Source of the DNA: Gemmataceae bacterium
Lineage (GTDB): Bacteria; Planctomycetota; Planctomycetia; Gemmatales; Gemmataceae
Direction of reading: 5' to 3'
NCBI GenBank assembly: GCA_022616435.1
Contig: JAKEET010000129.1
Span: 1-32,836 of the forward strand
DNA: 32,836 nucleotides
Part shown: piece after piece, positions 18,801 to 22,826 of the stretch
Layout of the letters: every line of letters begins with the position of its first letter
Numbering within the stretch: position 1 is the first letter of the stretch
Program-made: the position numbers and the translations under genes
Notes under the pieces: generated by a model
Told to the model about the DNA's origin: nothing
Seen by the model: only the letters and a program-made list of their open reading frames with translations
Databases searched by the model: none

Positions 18801-19559
18801 GTTGAGCATCGTCGCCAGCGAATCGGTTTGCACCATGCCGGTGACGGGATCGGTGTAGCTCGCCTCGTTGGTGTCGATGGCGACATACGGGTTGAACGCC
18901 GGATCGGTGTTGAGCCAGCGATACATCACATGGGCGCCGGGTTCGTTCACGTCGTTGCCGATCGTCGTGTCCTGCACGAAGCCGAACAGCGGATCGATGG
19001 TGAACTTGTTGAGGACGATGGCGCCGCTGGTGTTGGCGGCGTTGTGGTGGCTCGAGACGATGTAGAACGTGCGGGCGCCGGTCACCGGGTCGGCGGGCGT
19101 GCGATCGAAGGCGACGCTGACGTTGGTGATGTAGTTGTAGCTGTGGAAGAAACCGGCGGGATCAATCCCCTCGGCGGGATCGAGCAAGGAGCTGCTGAGA
19201 AACTGGAAGCCCGACCAGGTTGTGCCGCCGTCGAACGAGAAGGTGCCCCACATCTCGCCATAGTGACGCGCCCCGCTGGACGAACCGCCCTGGCTATAGG
19301 CGCCGTGGACCTCCACCAGCAGATTGGGGTTGAGGGGGTCCATGGTGATCTGCGGACCGTAGACCGAGTTCGGCGCGCCATACAGATCGAGCTCGGTCCG
19401 GCTGTCCACGATGGCCGGGGGCAGCGTCGACATCACGTCGCGGCGTTCCAGCGGTTCCAACTCGAGCCGGGCCGTGGATCTGTGGCCGAGCGACTTCCGT
19501 TGGGAACGCCGGGCCGGTTTGGAGCCGCCAAAAAATCGCTTGAACGACCGGAGATTCAT
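3855..19559 (-). CDS. Giant multidomain surface protein (BNR, P-domain, Calx-beta, cadherin-like)
   Basis: One uninterrupted gene of 5234 residues. I start it at the ATG at 19559 because GAGG lies 5 bases before it; the open frame runs on to 19628 without support. Residues 1-45 are basic and hold LELEPLERRDVMS, a variant of the planctomycete LEPR-XLL motif found near the N-terminus of large exported proteins. The order is then: about 50-900 BNR/sialidase-like strands (DGGTTWS, DGGHNWS, DGGRTWS) with a P-domain at 395-560; 910-2288 twelve Calx-beta repeats; 2290-3135 three more P-domains and SbsA-like linkers; 3165-4175 a sortilin/VPS10-like BNR propeller; 4175-4300 a planctomycete RISFTPQSAAGNYRLIIGP module; and 4310-5234 cadherin/Ig-like domains, four with an ILPNG insert. 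It ends right after a beta strand, with no dockerin or Type IX sorting tail. It probably acts as an adhesin or matrix protein, with calcium-dependent rigidity; this is inference from domain content. Confidence 0.9.
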   Translation of the reverse strand: MNLRSFKRFFGGSKPARRSQRKSLGHRSTARLELEPLERRDVMSTLPPAIVDSRTELDLYGAPNSVYGPQITMDPLNPNLLVEVHGAYSQGGSSSGARHYGEMWGTFSFDGGTTWSGFQFLSSSLLDPAEGIDPAGFFHSYNYITNVSVAFDRTPADPVTGARTFYIVSSHHNAANTSGAIVLNKFTIDPLFGFVQDTTIGNDVNEPGAHVMYRWLNTDPAFNPYVAIDTNEASYTDPVTGMVQTDSLATMLNDSTHGLVPKAIYVAWNTNHTRSNGSTGSNIMIAASADGGHNWSTQQFVSLGGGTASQPRIVFAQGTPYDPNDPGSAPRVVGGTMTVAYSNGGSAIIDQSLPDGGDPAAYAVSAQEFIDFNPINDVGFFGTVFDASSNNIPSTTTFTIPVNLSADGFISLDDLDVSIHLQTPQPDHLLITLTAPTGQVFTLVRNRVDSAGQTIPGNPGLPNTDDIGIITDNQPAPFTQKRRGGTVFDLDAFRSISPTFSPSTAAPYIGHYQPEGFGWSSLYNLPVSDLNGDWVLSITDVRSDGQNPPPQRLHQWGLHFTSQIDTQGFGEDTSIGVGTVPTSINNVYPTNDGASATNPYGTGGAVGIGPSLVVAYDNTLGSFSPFQGRLYAAFTAPGVNGYIVRNAANVNVFHTDPADVRLAYSDDGLNWSNSFLINDDYDDNFSEGNRAQFMPALAVDPVTGSVVVSYYDGRMDAARSRVANSLSVSIDGGRTWSPSVFLNDLKIAKDFLTGEEISLEPIPGQQRLNGVHGFGDRAGLIAYGGRAIPVFGTNYDAGVSRIRTATVLYGAGPRVVDGDMGPITGDFQNPDNPNTFGYNNTFAADGTRQLDGFVINFDRPIDPASFDPGDVTVIYRDPLGVPTDISGQIQSITPLDLDQQHGNIDIVTQPTITFGDDALIVEGNSGIRQAVFKVYVSQPQPVDVVVGFATQDGNALAGLDYVATTGTATIPAGQTVGTFTVDILGDGLLEGPEVFFVNMTSVTPAMRRWFTFAIGRIVDDEGPRTVTIGDPVLPEGSTGTRVMSFQVVLSTPDPVNPISVSYATFDNTAIDGVDYTGATGTVTFQPGQTTAQIDIELRPDQVVEDNESFGLQLFGLSGNAVFARSFAGGFIQEDDDFGTRPTLSIGDALVKEGNSGQAQATFTVVLSQARPDDVVVNYTTINGSATAGSDYAAKVNTVVIPKEQTSATFTIDVNGDVQKEGNETFMVRIATAAAGMVVVRDLGTATIVDDDGAPAITVGDAIVKEGDSGTTIIQFPVALSLASTDAVSVDYATVTGSALADVDFMGASGTFTFNPGDTTGTIDIVVIGDQAIEPGNEQFTLSLTNSKNAALSTTVATGTIVDDDLLGLTVGDVFVQEGNDAQPDPKPPVFADVTIYLNAATSRDVTFTYQTVAVSADGQDYTDVSGTEVIPAGQTSIVIQVPILYDTTDEALETFQFQITGSTNASRIRDTATISIVDNDEVPAVTVGDLTVREGDAGQPVASVPLYLSFPVNSAVSVTYTLTGGPALPPNLAAATVTSDFVGSGGVVVIPAGQAVASIDVPIVGDTLAERTERLTITLTAVTGNAQLSNKFTGVLTIVDNDVGISIDDVTAHETPGNTNFDFTIRLSSPSSQTITVVASTANDSAQAGTDYTANTQTVTFTPGQTVQTFRVVVTGDTGNENNERFFVNLTSPTGNAEILKGQGTGVIVDDDTTGGPFWTIGDATIFEGNSGALQMAFTIFLSQPQGSLQSIRYSTSSNPIGFPTATATANQDYTSVANAIATIGANQVSTTVTIDLAGDLLQEGNEFFYVVLSNQSSGTIRKTVATATILEDDQQVLVFGDASLLEGNSGFNIATVPVILSNPSLANQPYDFQTADGTATDGSDYFGTGNSRVIFTPNDVRNENLFVVGDLFEEGNENFTVNLVTGLGNIAVPKPSGTVTIVDDDDIAVYIDDFAVVEGTGGVSNAVFTVYLTSPVNRDVNVLYTTLDGTADATDYTPQFNGLLTIPANSLFGSISIPLNPDDVNEGNETFSVLITDVDGAGLGKDTGVALIVDDDLTPALTISPGFRAEAETTMAFTVFSSFPIANPIDLTVDTTDLLATAGAAADYDALTGFPLQIAPDTTSVGFTVNIHDDVAAEGDEDFLVTLSNATQGAVFAAASDQGTIADNEPTVTINIGDAIVKENNNGTVTVHIPVILSNQINQPISVAYRTVDDSATAPQDYVAIPGTPTATNPLVIPANGTSGIITLTLNADGFKEGNEQFFVELFNAVGATVAKPLATVTIIDDDSAFGATQFLVRITPQSAVGTYSYSIGPEVSNRIEFATTARDNVTPGPATFTPVTMVGIRVGSRIVIDTGALEETVTVTAVTSTTFTATVVNAHDGSITPFVIRVLGSFMDQNNNSNTGENDTVNAFANDSFTAPHANLEVPFSGPYDSDTLPLIIPGPHFVANGFKTSTFTAAPNVALPSAGTGGTGNVFNDTGVGKLTVAGLTGQLVDVNVRVNIDYPNSGHLILRLRAPNGQVVLLSQQRGSGDNFGNATFDDQAATPIASAPAPYGTVRPDGLLSAYNYLGADELNGEWALEVEDVVSGAVGRIFDWSLTITTTSTAEFNGSLFSKQGNESLPDTSDPVGNPFGTVFSRVNASGLSGWITDVNVTVDIDYPNSGDLYLLLRAPDGTVVELTSPFGHGDGNFYRGTIFDDQAPKNIVTQDPFGPFRHVHPFDRLNLFNGTEADLLNGEWVLEIQGASFTSGGILNGWSLDIATSHFNDDVVLNGTTDQVTVVFDRDINPSSFTAADVLRMAGPAGVINGPFTVTPLFDYAANQPLAGVPASMAKRAFRITFPTQSISGTYQITIGSDIEAGLERQQIAFPAGVTAATFSYNGVAASAPLSYSIATTAAQLQAHLNTIAALAGKVTVTGANGGPYTVTFTGFANQQVSLIGVSSFSGGTTPPSVLDASLKLDSNFNVGLDILNGGAADTGVLTAKGYASTTPMPNTTPTPVIIPPNGSVTVDLEITDQFRIVQGASSNFLQHIQLALSITRASDPSLDAVLIAPDGTEIRIFSRAAVFQTVTFDDFAVTPVAPGGTFSVGTLNPQIPLSRLQGMFTSGIWQLRITNNSLTGGTLNSWSLRFPYYQSASGLGEAVADQFSTGFRIFTMDATNPLSDSVWTAVGPAASNQYGSSGPVTALAVDPSDPSGNTVYVGAASGGVWKTTNFLTTAPQGPSYIPLTDLGPSNSLNINTIVILPRNNDPRQSIIFAGTGTTETFAPGIGLLRSPDGGATWQVVDSIIQNFDALGNPLPMSSGLRDHAFVGSRVNKIVVDPTVLPNTNGERAVYMAVGGGANQGLYRSLDTGKSWTLIRAGNATDVILAPASGDPSTNGLLRLLYAAFEDEGTFYTTSAFSTSSLIQMTGLNQPNDQDKPNHQISGVPIPVNAPVSTPNGAGRGRILLATPAMTGDRLRDTFLQNWLYALVLDGSVAHGYELYVTKDLGDNWTRVQLNVSGNQGLAEQNFGVPTNDDNVTGNPPTASLAALGTSNYQATLAIDPNNPNVVYLGGSRLVKVDITTVSDPWAVVNGDHSDNVPAAINGPTTGLIFPGGAMFDNGSPATPNAPDPRDDHFNMYRDPYNPFLTPSTFHYSGTPFNLPNFTRWLNDGSDARWSDFGVINDVYNQSTNPPFRSHELITLTDPLTGKTRLILGTDQGVFTVVDGLSDPALSTADMIQRGTYQTHQGIGSADSIRGSRNGNLQIAQFMSGAVQPSTLAADVDGALFYAMAFNNGTPASAADIINTGNLNWQTFDETRFNDLIGHSVDGNGSWIVTDATGGFDRIDPATGSVIFDANRIGTTYQYIWPFANNQFNLGPSDFFVIDFPNNAPISRGTGLLQSTWPGISSPPRPFGRFAVNPLDPSAIVISSSAGRVYRTAGSLSGFGIQWLPIAEPTALDGTSAQAMAFGSPPSTAFSLNDFIYAGTDGGSVFVTFNGGGTWRDISSGLDGGSVLSIIPNPRRGTTEAYAVTGQGVYWMPDSSAATPTWIKLNDTPGRDSLFNFSRPLFNNPNDLQPIMLPGQITSLAVDWRYQIPDDPANPTGPSHPVLYVAGNAGVFRSTDKGFTYNLYPDLANNQSPQEGGFLPNVYITDLDLMLGYTNPQTGTTNHAASQNLLMASTFGRGAFAIRLDDAGFSQFLADPTKGPRIVDVDQVSPHPGDVLTGFDVTFSSLVDNITFTPADVQLIAPNGQPIAVQSVVEITTVPPGGLDPHNMFRISFTPQSAAGNYRLIIGPNLSDFGGNLMNQDDDAVNGENPADRYDAFHFFEPNTAPTISDIPNQSVAPNTNLNIQFTIGDGQTPTQLTLQADISNPALIASLTFNGNPSGSIAVSTTPTIIITAGGQFGVVTITVTVTDPFGLSATDTFTVAINNPPTLLPDPIPDFSGVHGVFPVTNHVTLSGTDPDPGDVVTFGGSAFADAAFTAPLPGYIQVNPTTGQVDLTPPASFVGTFFARVFSTDGKAQTFGSFTVTAINNPPSLAPISDIVAHHRSFPMDVTLNGSDPDAGEILTYSAVALDATTFKIRQLDDALGLSPFGANLKFNKFKRKEKHFIGFGGARYFILPNGQFFRFTGTRKKLRGVFIDQLPTLYWAVPSLLYNAPPATQLGGFVSVNGNVATLSPGGFLGTFLVLATVSDGVASASQLYRVTSFNTPPQFNSTIGSVTAQHSQFPQTRTLDGGDADSLDAPFLTYSATAYEATSYQARQLDSQYGLFSNGRYMFNKYKRREKHIKGVGNKNFFILPNGFLFQRRGPATSPRLRGVFIAALPQVYWVNPALLWNSPNPTVLPGFVSVTGNQIDFTPSGFAGTYVVEAAVSDGVAAAVQTIQVNVLNDAPTLAPISDRSISHTQPSFQETLVGNDASGDPLTYSAVAFDGIAYDAAILDATHGLSSTGAYQTNLRGFNERYLDGAGNRRFTIFPDGRVFRFTGAAASSFNFSGPNQNLFQVGTLDASYWADPARLWNAAPITPLNPSPVSVAGDLLTFTTPANFAGRIYVEARVSDGAFTATQLFKVFITNNPPVLQNPGDRNVAASGADQDVFVPLSASDPDGDPISFLQPQVVTLATLAFQLDQQLGLFDPGNNFFFNHYGFQEKWLRSAVNGNWYALLPNGELHVLGNLNAGNGIGPVVAVFDSSYYNNPDRLYNAPNPGLLPPVTADIAGSTLRLHISAGFTGTFRVLVQVTDGIDTVGQSFFVNVQ
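4009..5885 (-). repeat. Four copies of an ILPNG insert inside cadherin-like domains
   Basis: The copies lie at about 5885-5635, 5350-5093, 4825-4553 and 4255-4009, near residues 4559-4642, 4737-4823, 4912-5003 and 5102-5184, with a period of about 175-190 residues. Each runs: QLD..LGL, a short gap, N-x-(Y/F)-aromatic-basic, EK(H/W), a G-rich turn, a YFILPNG strand (also FFILPNG, FTIFPDG, YALLPNG), FR-x-G, then a strand ending in Y(W/Y) and a (L/R)LYNAP or LWN(S/A) motif. The insert sits between the early strand (DPDxGxxLTYSA) and the last strands (GTF-V-A-VSDG) of an Ig-type fold. Copies 1 and 2 share the basic motif NKFKRKEKH / NKYKRREKH. Copies 3 and 4 have GFNERYL / GFQEKWL. I know no name for this insert. 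Confidence 0.8.
7040..10065 (-). other. Sortilin/VPS10-like BNR propeller region of the giant protein
   Basis: About residues 3165-4175 show successive Asp-box (BNR) turns: SPDGGATWQ, SLDTGKSWT, TKDLGDNWT, FNGGGTWRD and STDKGFTYN. Phrases such as ALAVDPSDPSGNTVYVGAASGGVWKT and ASTFGRGAFAIRL are typical of ten-bladed VPS10/sortilin-like propellers in bacterial exoproteins. No sialidase Arg triad can be assigned by eye, so a binding or structural role is more likely than catalysis. Confidence 0.7.
10165..12135 (-). repeat. Three proprotein-convertase P-domains in the giant protein
   Basis: These are at about 12135-11745, 11645-11265 and 10555-10165. Each shows a DVNV-(D/N)IDYPNSG-type strand, then LRAP(N/D)G-(Q/T)VV, a TFDDQA or TIFDDQA loop, a LNGEW-LE strand (IWQLRI in the third) and a final WSL strand. 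The first two are adjacent and closely similar, so they probably arose by duplication; the third is more divergent. A fourth P-domain lies near 18375-17880. P-domains are stability or export-associated beta-sandwiches. Confidence 0.75.
12696..16832 (-). repeat. Twelve tandem Calx-beta repeats
   Basis: Residues 910-2288 hold 12 units of about 115 residues. Each unit opens with (V/I)GD-x-x-(V/L)-x-EGNSG, passes through a DY or DF with a following IPAGQT or FxPGQT turn, continues to GD-x-x-x-EGNE-F and closes with IVDDD. The acidic closing box and the EGN motifs are the Ca2+ ligands of Calx-beta domains. Unit 11 is degenerate: it opens with SPGFRAEAET instead of the GD..EGNSG motif and closes with IADNE. 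The other units vary mainly in linker length. Confidence 0.9.
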
Positions 19560-20151
19560 AACATCCTCAATTTTGCACAGATGTCCACGTCCCGAGCGAA
19601 GCCCAGCCCCGAACCAAGGATGACACAAGCGTCTTTATCGGCCATCGAGACTAGGCAAGATCAACGCTTTGAATCACCTGAGAAAGCTGGGAACTATGGA
19701 AAAGATCGTGTTTGGCAACCTTGCGATCTATTCGGACGTTGGCAATCGCGCCGCCTGCCTCACGTTCCGATCCGTCGGCATACCTTTCCCCTGTCAACCC
19801 AGCCGGAATGCTGTCGCATGTATGACGATGCATCAAGTTATTGGTTGGGGCAAATCCGCGAAAAAGACGGGGGCTGTGTGCCCGACGGGCCCAAACGGCC
19901 GGCCAGCTAGCCATCGTCGTGGTCGTAACATCCCACGGGATCGTGCTTTCCGGCATCGCGATCCGCGTCGCGCGGGGTGCGATTCAAAATCCTTGAGTTT
20001 CTCCGTACTTGGCCAACTCAGGAGACGAGTTGGCCAACAAGGGCGCCCGTCACATTCCATTCACAGGAAACAGTTTACGCGTCAGCGCGCGCCGTTGTTG
20101 GCCAACTCGGGGAGGGTGGGGGGGGCGGCAAGAGAGATGTGGCTACTGTGG
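19560..20151. other. Gene-free leader of the giant gene
   Basis: This is 592 bases between the giant gene's start and the stop of the Uma2 gene, both on the minus strand. I find no convincing protein frame: frames on both strands are short or are extensions of neighbours. It holds a hairpin at 20009-20037 and a third copy of its arm at 20095-20107. Just upstream of the giant gene's ATG is the ribosome site GAGG. No promoter with good -35 and -10 boxes stands out. Confidence 0.5.
20009..20037. repeat. Perfect hairpin TTGGCCAACTC, with a third arm nearby
   Basis: TTGGCCAACTC (20009-20019) and GAGTTGGCCAA (20027-20037) form a perfect 11-base stem with a 7-base loop. The same TTGGCCAACTC recurs at about 20098-20108. 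There is no T-run on either side, so a terminator is not supported. The arms themselves contain the palindrome TTGGCCAA, so this may be a cluster of protein-binding sites in the giant gene's leader. Confidence 0.65.
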
Positions 20152-20727
20152 CTACGCTCCATGGACTTCAAACAGCTCCGCGACCCGGCAGCGAAAGTCG
20201 GGAAGCTCCGGCACGTCGACGATCTCCTGATCCTCTTCGAGCACCAGCGGCGCCTGGTCCGGCCGATAAAAACTCACGTCGCGCGACTCCGGATCGACCA
20301 TCCATGCCAGCGGTACACCCTTGGCAAGAAAGCGCTGCAGCCGCTTGGTGGTCTTGCCGGGCCGGTCGTTCGGCGACAACACTTCGACGATGAGCGCCGG
20401 CAATGCCTCTGGGTATTTGCGATCCAGGTCTTGGTATTTCTTGTTGTCGAGGTACAGTGAGATATCCGGCCCGCGAACCGTGTCCGGATCGCGCTTCATA
20501 ATCAGCCCCATGCCATTCGAGCAAACGCGACCGCGTTTGGTTTTCCGCACAAAGTTGCCGAGCACCCCAACGATATTCCCGCACACTACGCCATGAAGTT
20601 CGCCGGGGAGTGACATTTCCACGATCTCCCCGTCCTCGAGCTCGAAATGCCGATCGCGATTTTCGGGGCGGTGGACGAAGTCGAAGAACCCTTCCGCCGT
20701 CATCGCCTTGGTGGCAACGGTCGCCAT
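20152..20727 (-). CDS. Uma2-family (DUF820) PD-(D/E)XK endonuclease-like protein
   Basis: A 191-residue protein from the ATG at 20727, chosen because AGGAGA lies 7 bases upstream; the open frame continues to 20922 without support. It has the DUF820 pattern: a FELEDGEIVEMS strand, HG(V/x)VCGNIVGVLGNFV helix, GPDISLYL with the metal-binding Asp at about residue 88, PALIVEVLSPNDRPGKTTKRL with Glu at 115 and a following Lys, and then (V/A)WMVDPESR. These are the residues expected of a restriction-like nuclease fold. The family is greatly expanded in cyanobacteria and planctomycetes and its biological role is not settled. It stands alone, 195 bases from the divergent PEP-hydrolase-type gene. Confidence 0.9.
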   Translation of the reverse strand: MATVATKAMTAEGFFDFVHRPENRDRHFELEDGEIVEMSLPGELHGVVCGNIVGVLGNFVRKTKRGRVCSNGMGLIMKRDPDTVRGPDISLYLDNKKYQDLDRKYPEALPALIVEVLSPNDRPGKTTKRLQRFLAKGVPLAWMVDPESRDVSFYRPDQAPLVLEEDQEIVDVPELPDFRCRVAELFEVHGA

Positions 20728-20808
20728 TGCGTCGTCTCCTAGCGTGCGATTCCGCCGATATTCTACCAGCCTTGCGGACGATTCACCATAACATGATCGT
20801 CGGGCGTT

Positions 20809-20895
20809 TGCGTGGCCGGGGCTGAGTCTTGCCGCCAGCCAATCGTAACGTGGGATCGGATTGCGTGGCCGGGGCTGGGTCTTCGAAGCCCCGGC
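20809..20895. repeat. Direct repeat with a short hairpin between divergent genes
   Basis: A 22-base unit at 20809-20830 recurs at 20862-20883 with one difference (TGCGTGGCCGGGGCTG followed by A or G). The second copy also forms a 9-base stem with 20887-20895 (GCCGGGGCT / AGCCCCGGC). The repeat lies in the 195-base gap between the Uma2 gene and the TIM-barrel gene, and so in the 5' region of both. Confidence 0.65.
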
Positions 20896-20922
20896 TGCGA
20901 GCCAAACCAGTGGGATTGCCAC

Positions 20923-21759
20923 ATGAGCTTCTTCACGCGCGAACAGTGCCTCGAACGCCTACGTGCCCAGGTTGCCGCCGGCAAGCCGATCATCGGCGGC
21001 GGGGCCGGGACCGGGATTTCCGCCAAGTGCGCCGAGGCCGGCGGCATCGACCTGATCATCATCTACAACTCGGGCCGGTTTCGCATGGCGGGCCGGGGCT
21101 CGCTGTCCGGCATGATGCCGTACGGCGACGCCAACGCCATCGTCATGGACATGGCCCGTGAAGTCCTGCCCGTGGTGCAGAAGACGCCGGTCCTGGCCGG
21201 CGTGTGCGGCACCGATCCGTTCCGCGTCATGAAGCTGTTCCTGCGCGATGTGCAGGCCGCCGGTTTTTCCGGCGTGCAGAACTTCCCCACCGTCGGGCTC
21301 ATCGACGGCCTGTTCCGCCAGAACCTCGAAGAGACCGACATGGGCTACGGCAAGGAAGTGGACATGATCCGCCTGGCCGGCGAGCTTGGCCTGCTCACGT
21401 GCCCGTACGTCTTCAACGAGGACGAGGCCAGGTCCATGGCCGCGGCGGGGGCCGACGTGCTCATCCCGCACATGGGTCTGACGACCAAGGGGAGCATCGG
21501 CGCCAGGACCGCGATGACCCTCGCGGACGCCGCCGGCAAAGTTCAGGCGATCGCCGACGCCGCCAAGAAGGTCAAGCCCGACATCCTGGTGCTGTGTCAC
21601 GGCGGACCGATCTCCGAGCCCGACGACGCTCAGTACGTCATCAAGAACACCAAGGGAATCGTCGGCTTCTTCGGCGCGTCAAGCATCGAGCGCCTGCCGA
21701 CCGAGGCCGCCATCACCGCGTGCGCCCGGCAATTCAAGAGCATTAAGATTGGTGGTTAG
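20923..21759 (+). CDS. PEP hydrolase / Tm-1-type TIM-barrel protein
   Basis: A 278-residue protein of the family named phosphoenolpyruvate hydrolase (pfam09370, COG5564), related to the C-terminal domain of plant Tm-1. It spans one TIM barrel. Visible markers are [14 protein letters not shown] (22-35), [19 protein letters not shown] (42-60), [11 protein letters not shown] (90-100), [16 protein letters not shown] (114-129), FNEDEA (164-169), [18 protein letters not shown] (177-194) and [10 protein letters not shown] (221-230), all well kept. A true enzymatic role is inferred from the family and has not been shown for most members. The ATG at 20923 matches the usual family N-terminus, but its ribosome site is poor (GTGGGA). 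The last codons and the TAG are part of the GTGGTT-rich repeat that follows. Confidence 0.85.
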   Translation: MSFFTREQCLERLRAQVAAGKPIIGGGAGTGISAKCAEAGGIDLIIIYNSGRFRMAGRGSLSGMMPYGDANAIVMDMAREVLPVVQKTPVLAGVCGTDPFRVMKLFLRDVQAAGFSGVQNFPTVGLIDGLFRQNLEETDMGYGKEVDMIRLAGELGLLTCPYVFNEDEARSMAAAGADVLIPHMGLTTKGSIGARTAMTLADAAGKVQAIADAAKKVKPDILVLCHGGPISEPDDAQYVIKNTKGIVGFFGASSIERLPTEAAITACARQFKSIKIGG

Positions 21760-21888
21760 TGGTTGGGTGGTTAGGGGCTGGTGGCTGGTGTTCCGGGATC
21801 AGCCGTCACGGCCGCGACCGTCCGTCATGAAGCGCCGACCCACCAACCACGAACCACCAAGCACCAACCCCAATCACTAACCACTCGT
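21748..21888. repeat. GGTTGGTGGTT-type imperfect inverted repeat, first copy
   Basis: A left arm rich in GGTGGTTAGTGGTTGG (about 21749-21790) faces a right arm rich in CCAACCACGAACCACC and CACTAACCAC (about 21840-21886). The left arm includes the last codons and stop of the TIM-barrel gene. A second copy follows the next gene at 22764-22820. The matching is imperfect and low-complexity. Confidence 0.6.
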
Positions 21889-21998
21889 TTACTTTTCCAC
21901 GTTGTCAATTTTTTACTTGACAGCAGCATCACGACCGAACAGGCTTTAGGCATCGTGCAGCTGCGCACGAGGGCTTCTCCAGCTGAAAGGACGCACTT

Positions 21999-22760
21999 AT
22001 GCCGATGCATCTCCCAACGCTCGCCCACCCGTCCACGTTTCTCAATGACATCCTGGAAGATCCCCAAAACGACGAACCGCGGCTCCGTTATGCCGCCTGG
22101 CTGGACGACCAGGGCGACCCCCTGGGTGAATTCATTCACGTGCAGTGCCGCCTGGCGTCCGCTCCCGATTCGGGCATCGCCTGGGAGTGGGAGCGCCGCG
22201 AGCAGGAGCTGCTGGCCGAGCATGAAGACGACTGGGCCGCCGACGTGCGCGGCCTGGTCGAATGGTGGACGTTCCGGCGCGGCTTCATCGAGGAGATCGC
22301 CGTCGCCGCCGGCCGGTTCCTGCAGTATGCCGATCGCCTCTTCGACCAGGCGCCGATCCTCGTCGTCCATCTGAGCCGCAGCCGGGAACATGTCGAAGCG
22401 CTGGCCGAGTGTCACTGGCTGCTGCGGCTGCGCCATCTCGATCTGTCGAACAACTTCGTGCGCGACCCCGGAGTCAAGCTGCTGACGCAATCGGCGTTCC
22501 TGTCCGAATTGCACAGCCTGAACCTGTCGAGCGCGGCCGTGGGCGACAGCGGCGTGCGGGCGCTGGCGTGCTCGCCGTTCTTGAAGAACCTGCGCGAGCT
22601 TTATCTCAGCGACAACCGCATCAGCGCCGCCGGCGTTCGCGACCTGGCCTCCAGCCGGCTGGCCGATCAGCTCGACCTGCTGCACCTGCGCTTCAACCCG
22701 ATCGACGGCGACGGAGCGGCGCTGTTGCACGATGTGTTCGGCGACCGCGCGCGCTGGTAA
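21999..22760 (+). CDS. TIGR02996 domain plus leucine-rich repeat protein
   Basis: A 253-residue protein. Residues about 10-53 are a clear TIGR02996 repeat-companion domain (FLNDILEDPQNDEPRLRYAAWLDDQGDPLGEFIHVQC), which is found almost only in Gemmata-like planctomycetes, commonly in front of repeats. Residues 75-120 form a linker with WRR..RGFIEEI-type text. Residues about 135-235 hold at least four leucine-rich repeats (LRHLDLSNNFVRDPG, LHSLNLSSAAVGDSG, LRELYLSDNRISAAG, LDLLHLRFNPI) of the ribonuclease-inhibitor type. There is no signal peptide, so it is probably cytoplasmic. The start at 21999 has AAAGGA 7 bases upstream. It is flanked by two copies of a GTGGTT-rich inverted repeat. Confidence 0.9.
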   Translation: MPMHLPTLAHPSTFLNDILEDPQNDEPRLRYAAWLDDQGDPLGEFIHVQCRLASAPDSGIAWEWERREQELLAEHEDDWAADVRGLVEWWTFRRGFIEEIAVAAGRFLQYADRLFDQAPILVVHLSRSREHVEALAECHWLLRLRHLDLSNNFVRDPGVKLLTQSAFLSELHSLNLSSAAVGDSGVRALACSPFLKNLRELYLSDNRISAAGVRDLASSRLADQLDLLHLRFNPIDGDGAALLHDVFGDRARW

Positions 22761-22763
22761 GAC

Positions 22764-22820
22764 GGTTAGTGGTTGGTGGTTGGTGGTTGGAAGCACCAAA
22801 CACCAACCACCACTCACCAA
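22764..22820. repeat. GGTTGGTGGTT-type inverted repeat, second copy
   Basis: A left arm of tandem GGTTGGT units (22764-22790) faces a right arm of CCAACCACCACTCACC (about 22795-22817). It fills the gap between the convergent LRR gene and the protease gene, a place where a two-way terminator would be. No T-run accompanies it. Confidence 0.6.
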
Positions 22821-22826
22821 GCACTC

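Noticed and set aside
19560..19628. N-terminal extension of the giant protein
   Set aside because: The extra 23 residues (MCHPWFGAG...) have no ribosome site, whereas the ATG at 19559 has GAGG 5 bases upstream and starts right before the basic segment and LEPL-ER motif.
20009..20037. Intrinsic terminator of the Uma2 gene
   Set aside because: The hairpin is perfect, but no T-run follows on the minus strand and it is more than 100 bases past the stop codon.
20152..20727. Uma2 protein as evidence of an insertion sequence
   Set aside because: No terminal inverted repeats, target duplication or transposase accompanies it. DUF820 genes are chromosomally abundant in planctomycetes.
20728..20922. 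N-terminal extension of the Uma2 protein
   Set aside because: It reads through the repeat-rich divergent gap; the ATG at 20727 has a strong AGGAGA site and fits the usual family length.
21748..22820. CRISPR-like array from repeated GGTTGGTGGTT units
   Set aside because: The units are contiguous and low-complexity, with no unique spacers of regular size, and they are arranged as inverted rather than direct repeats.
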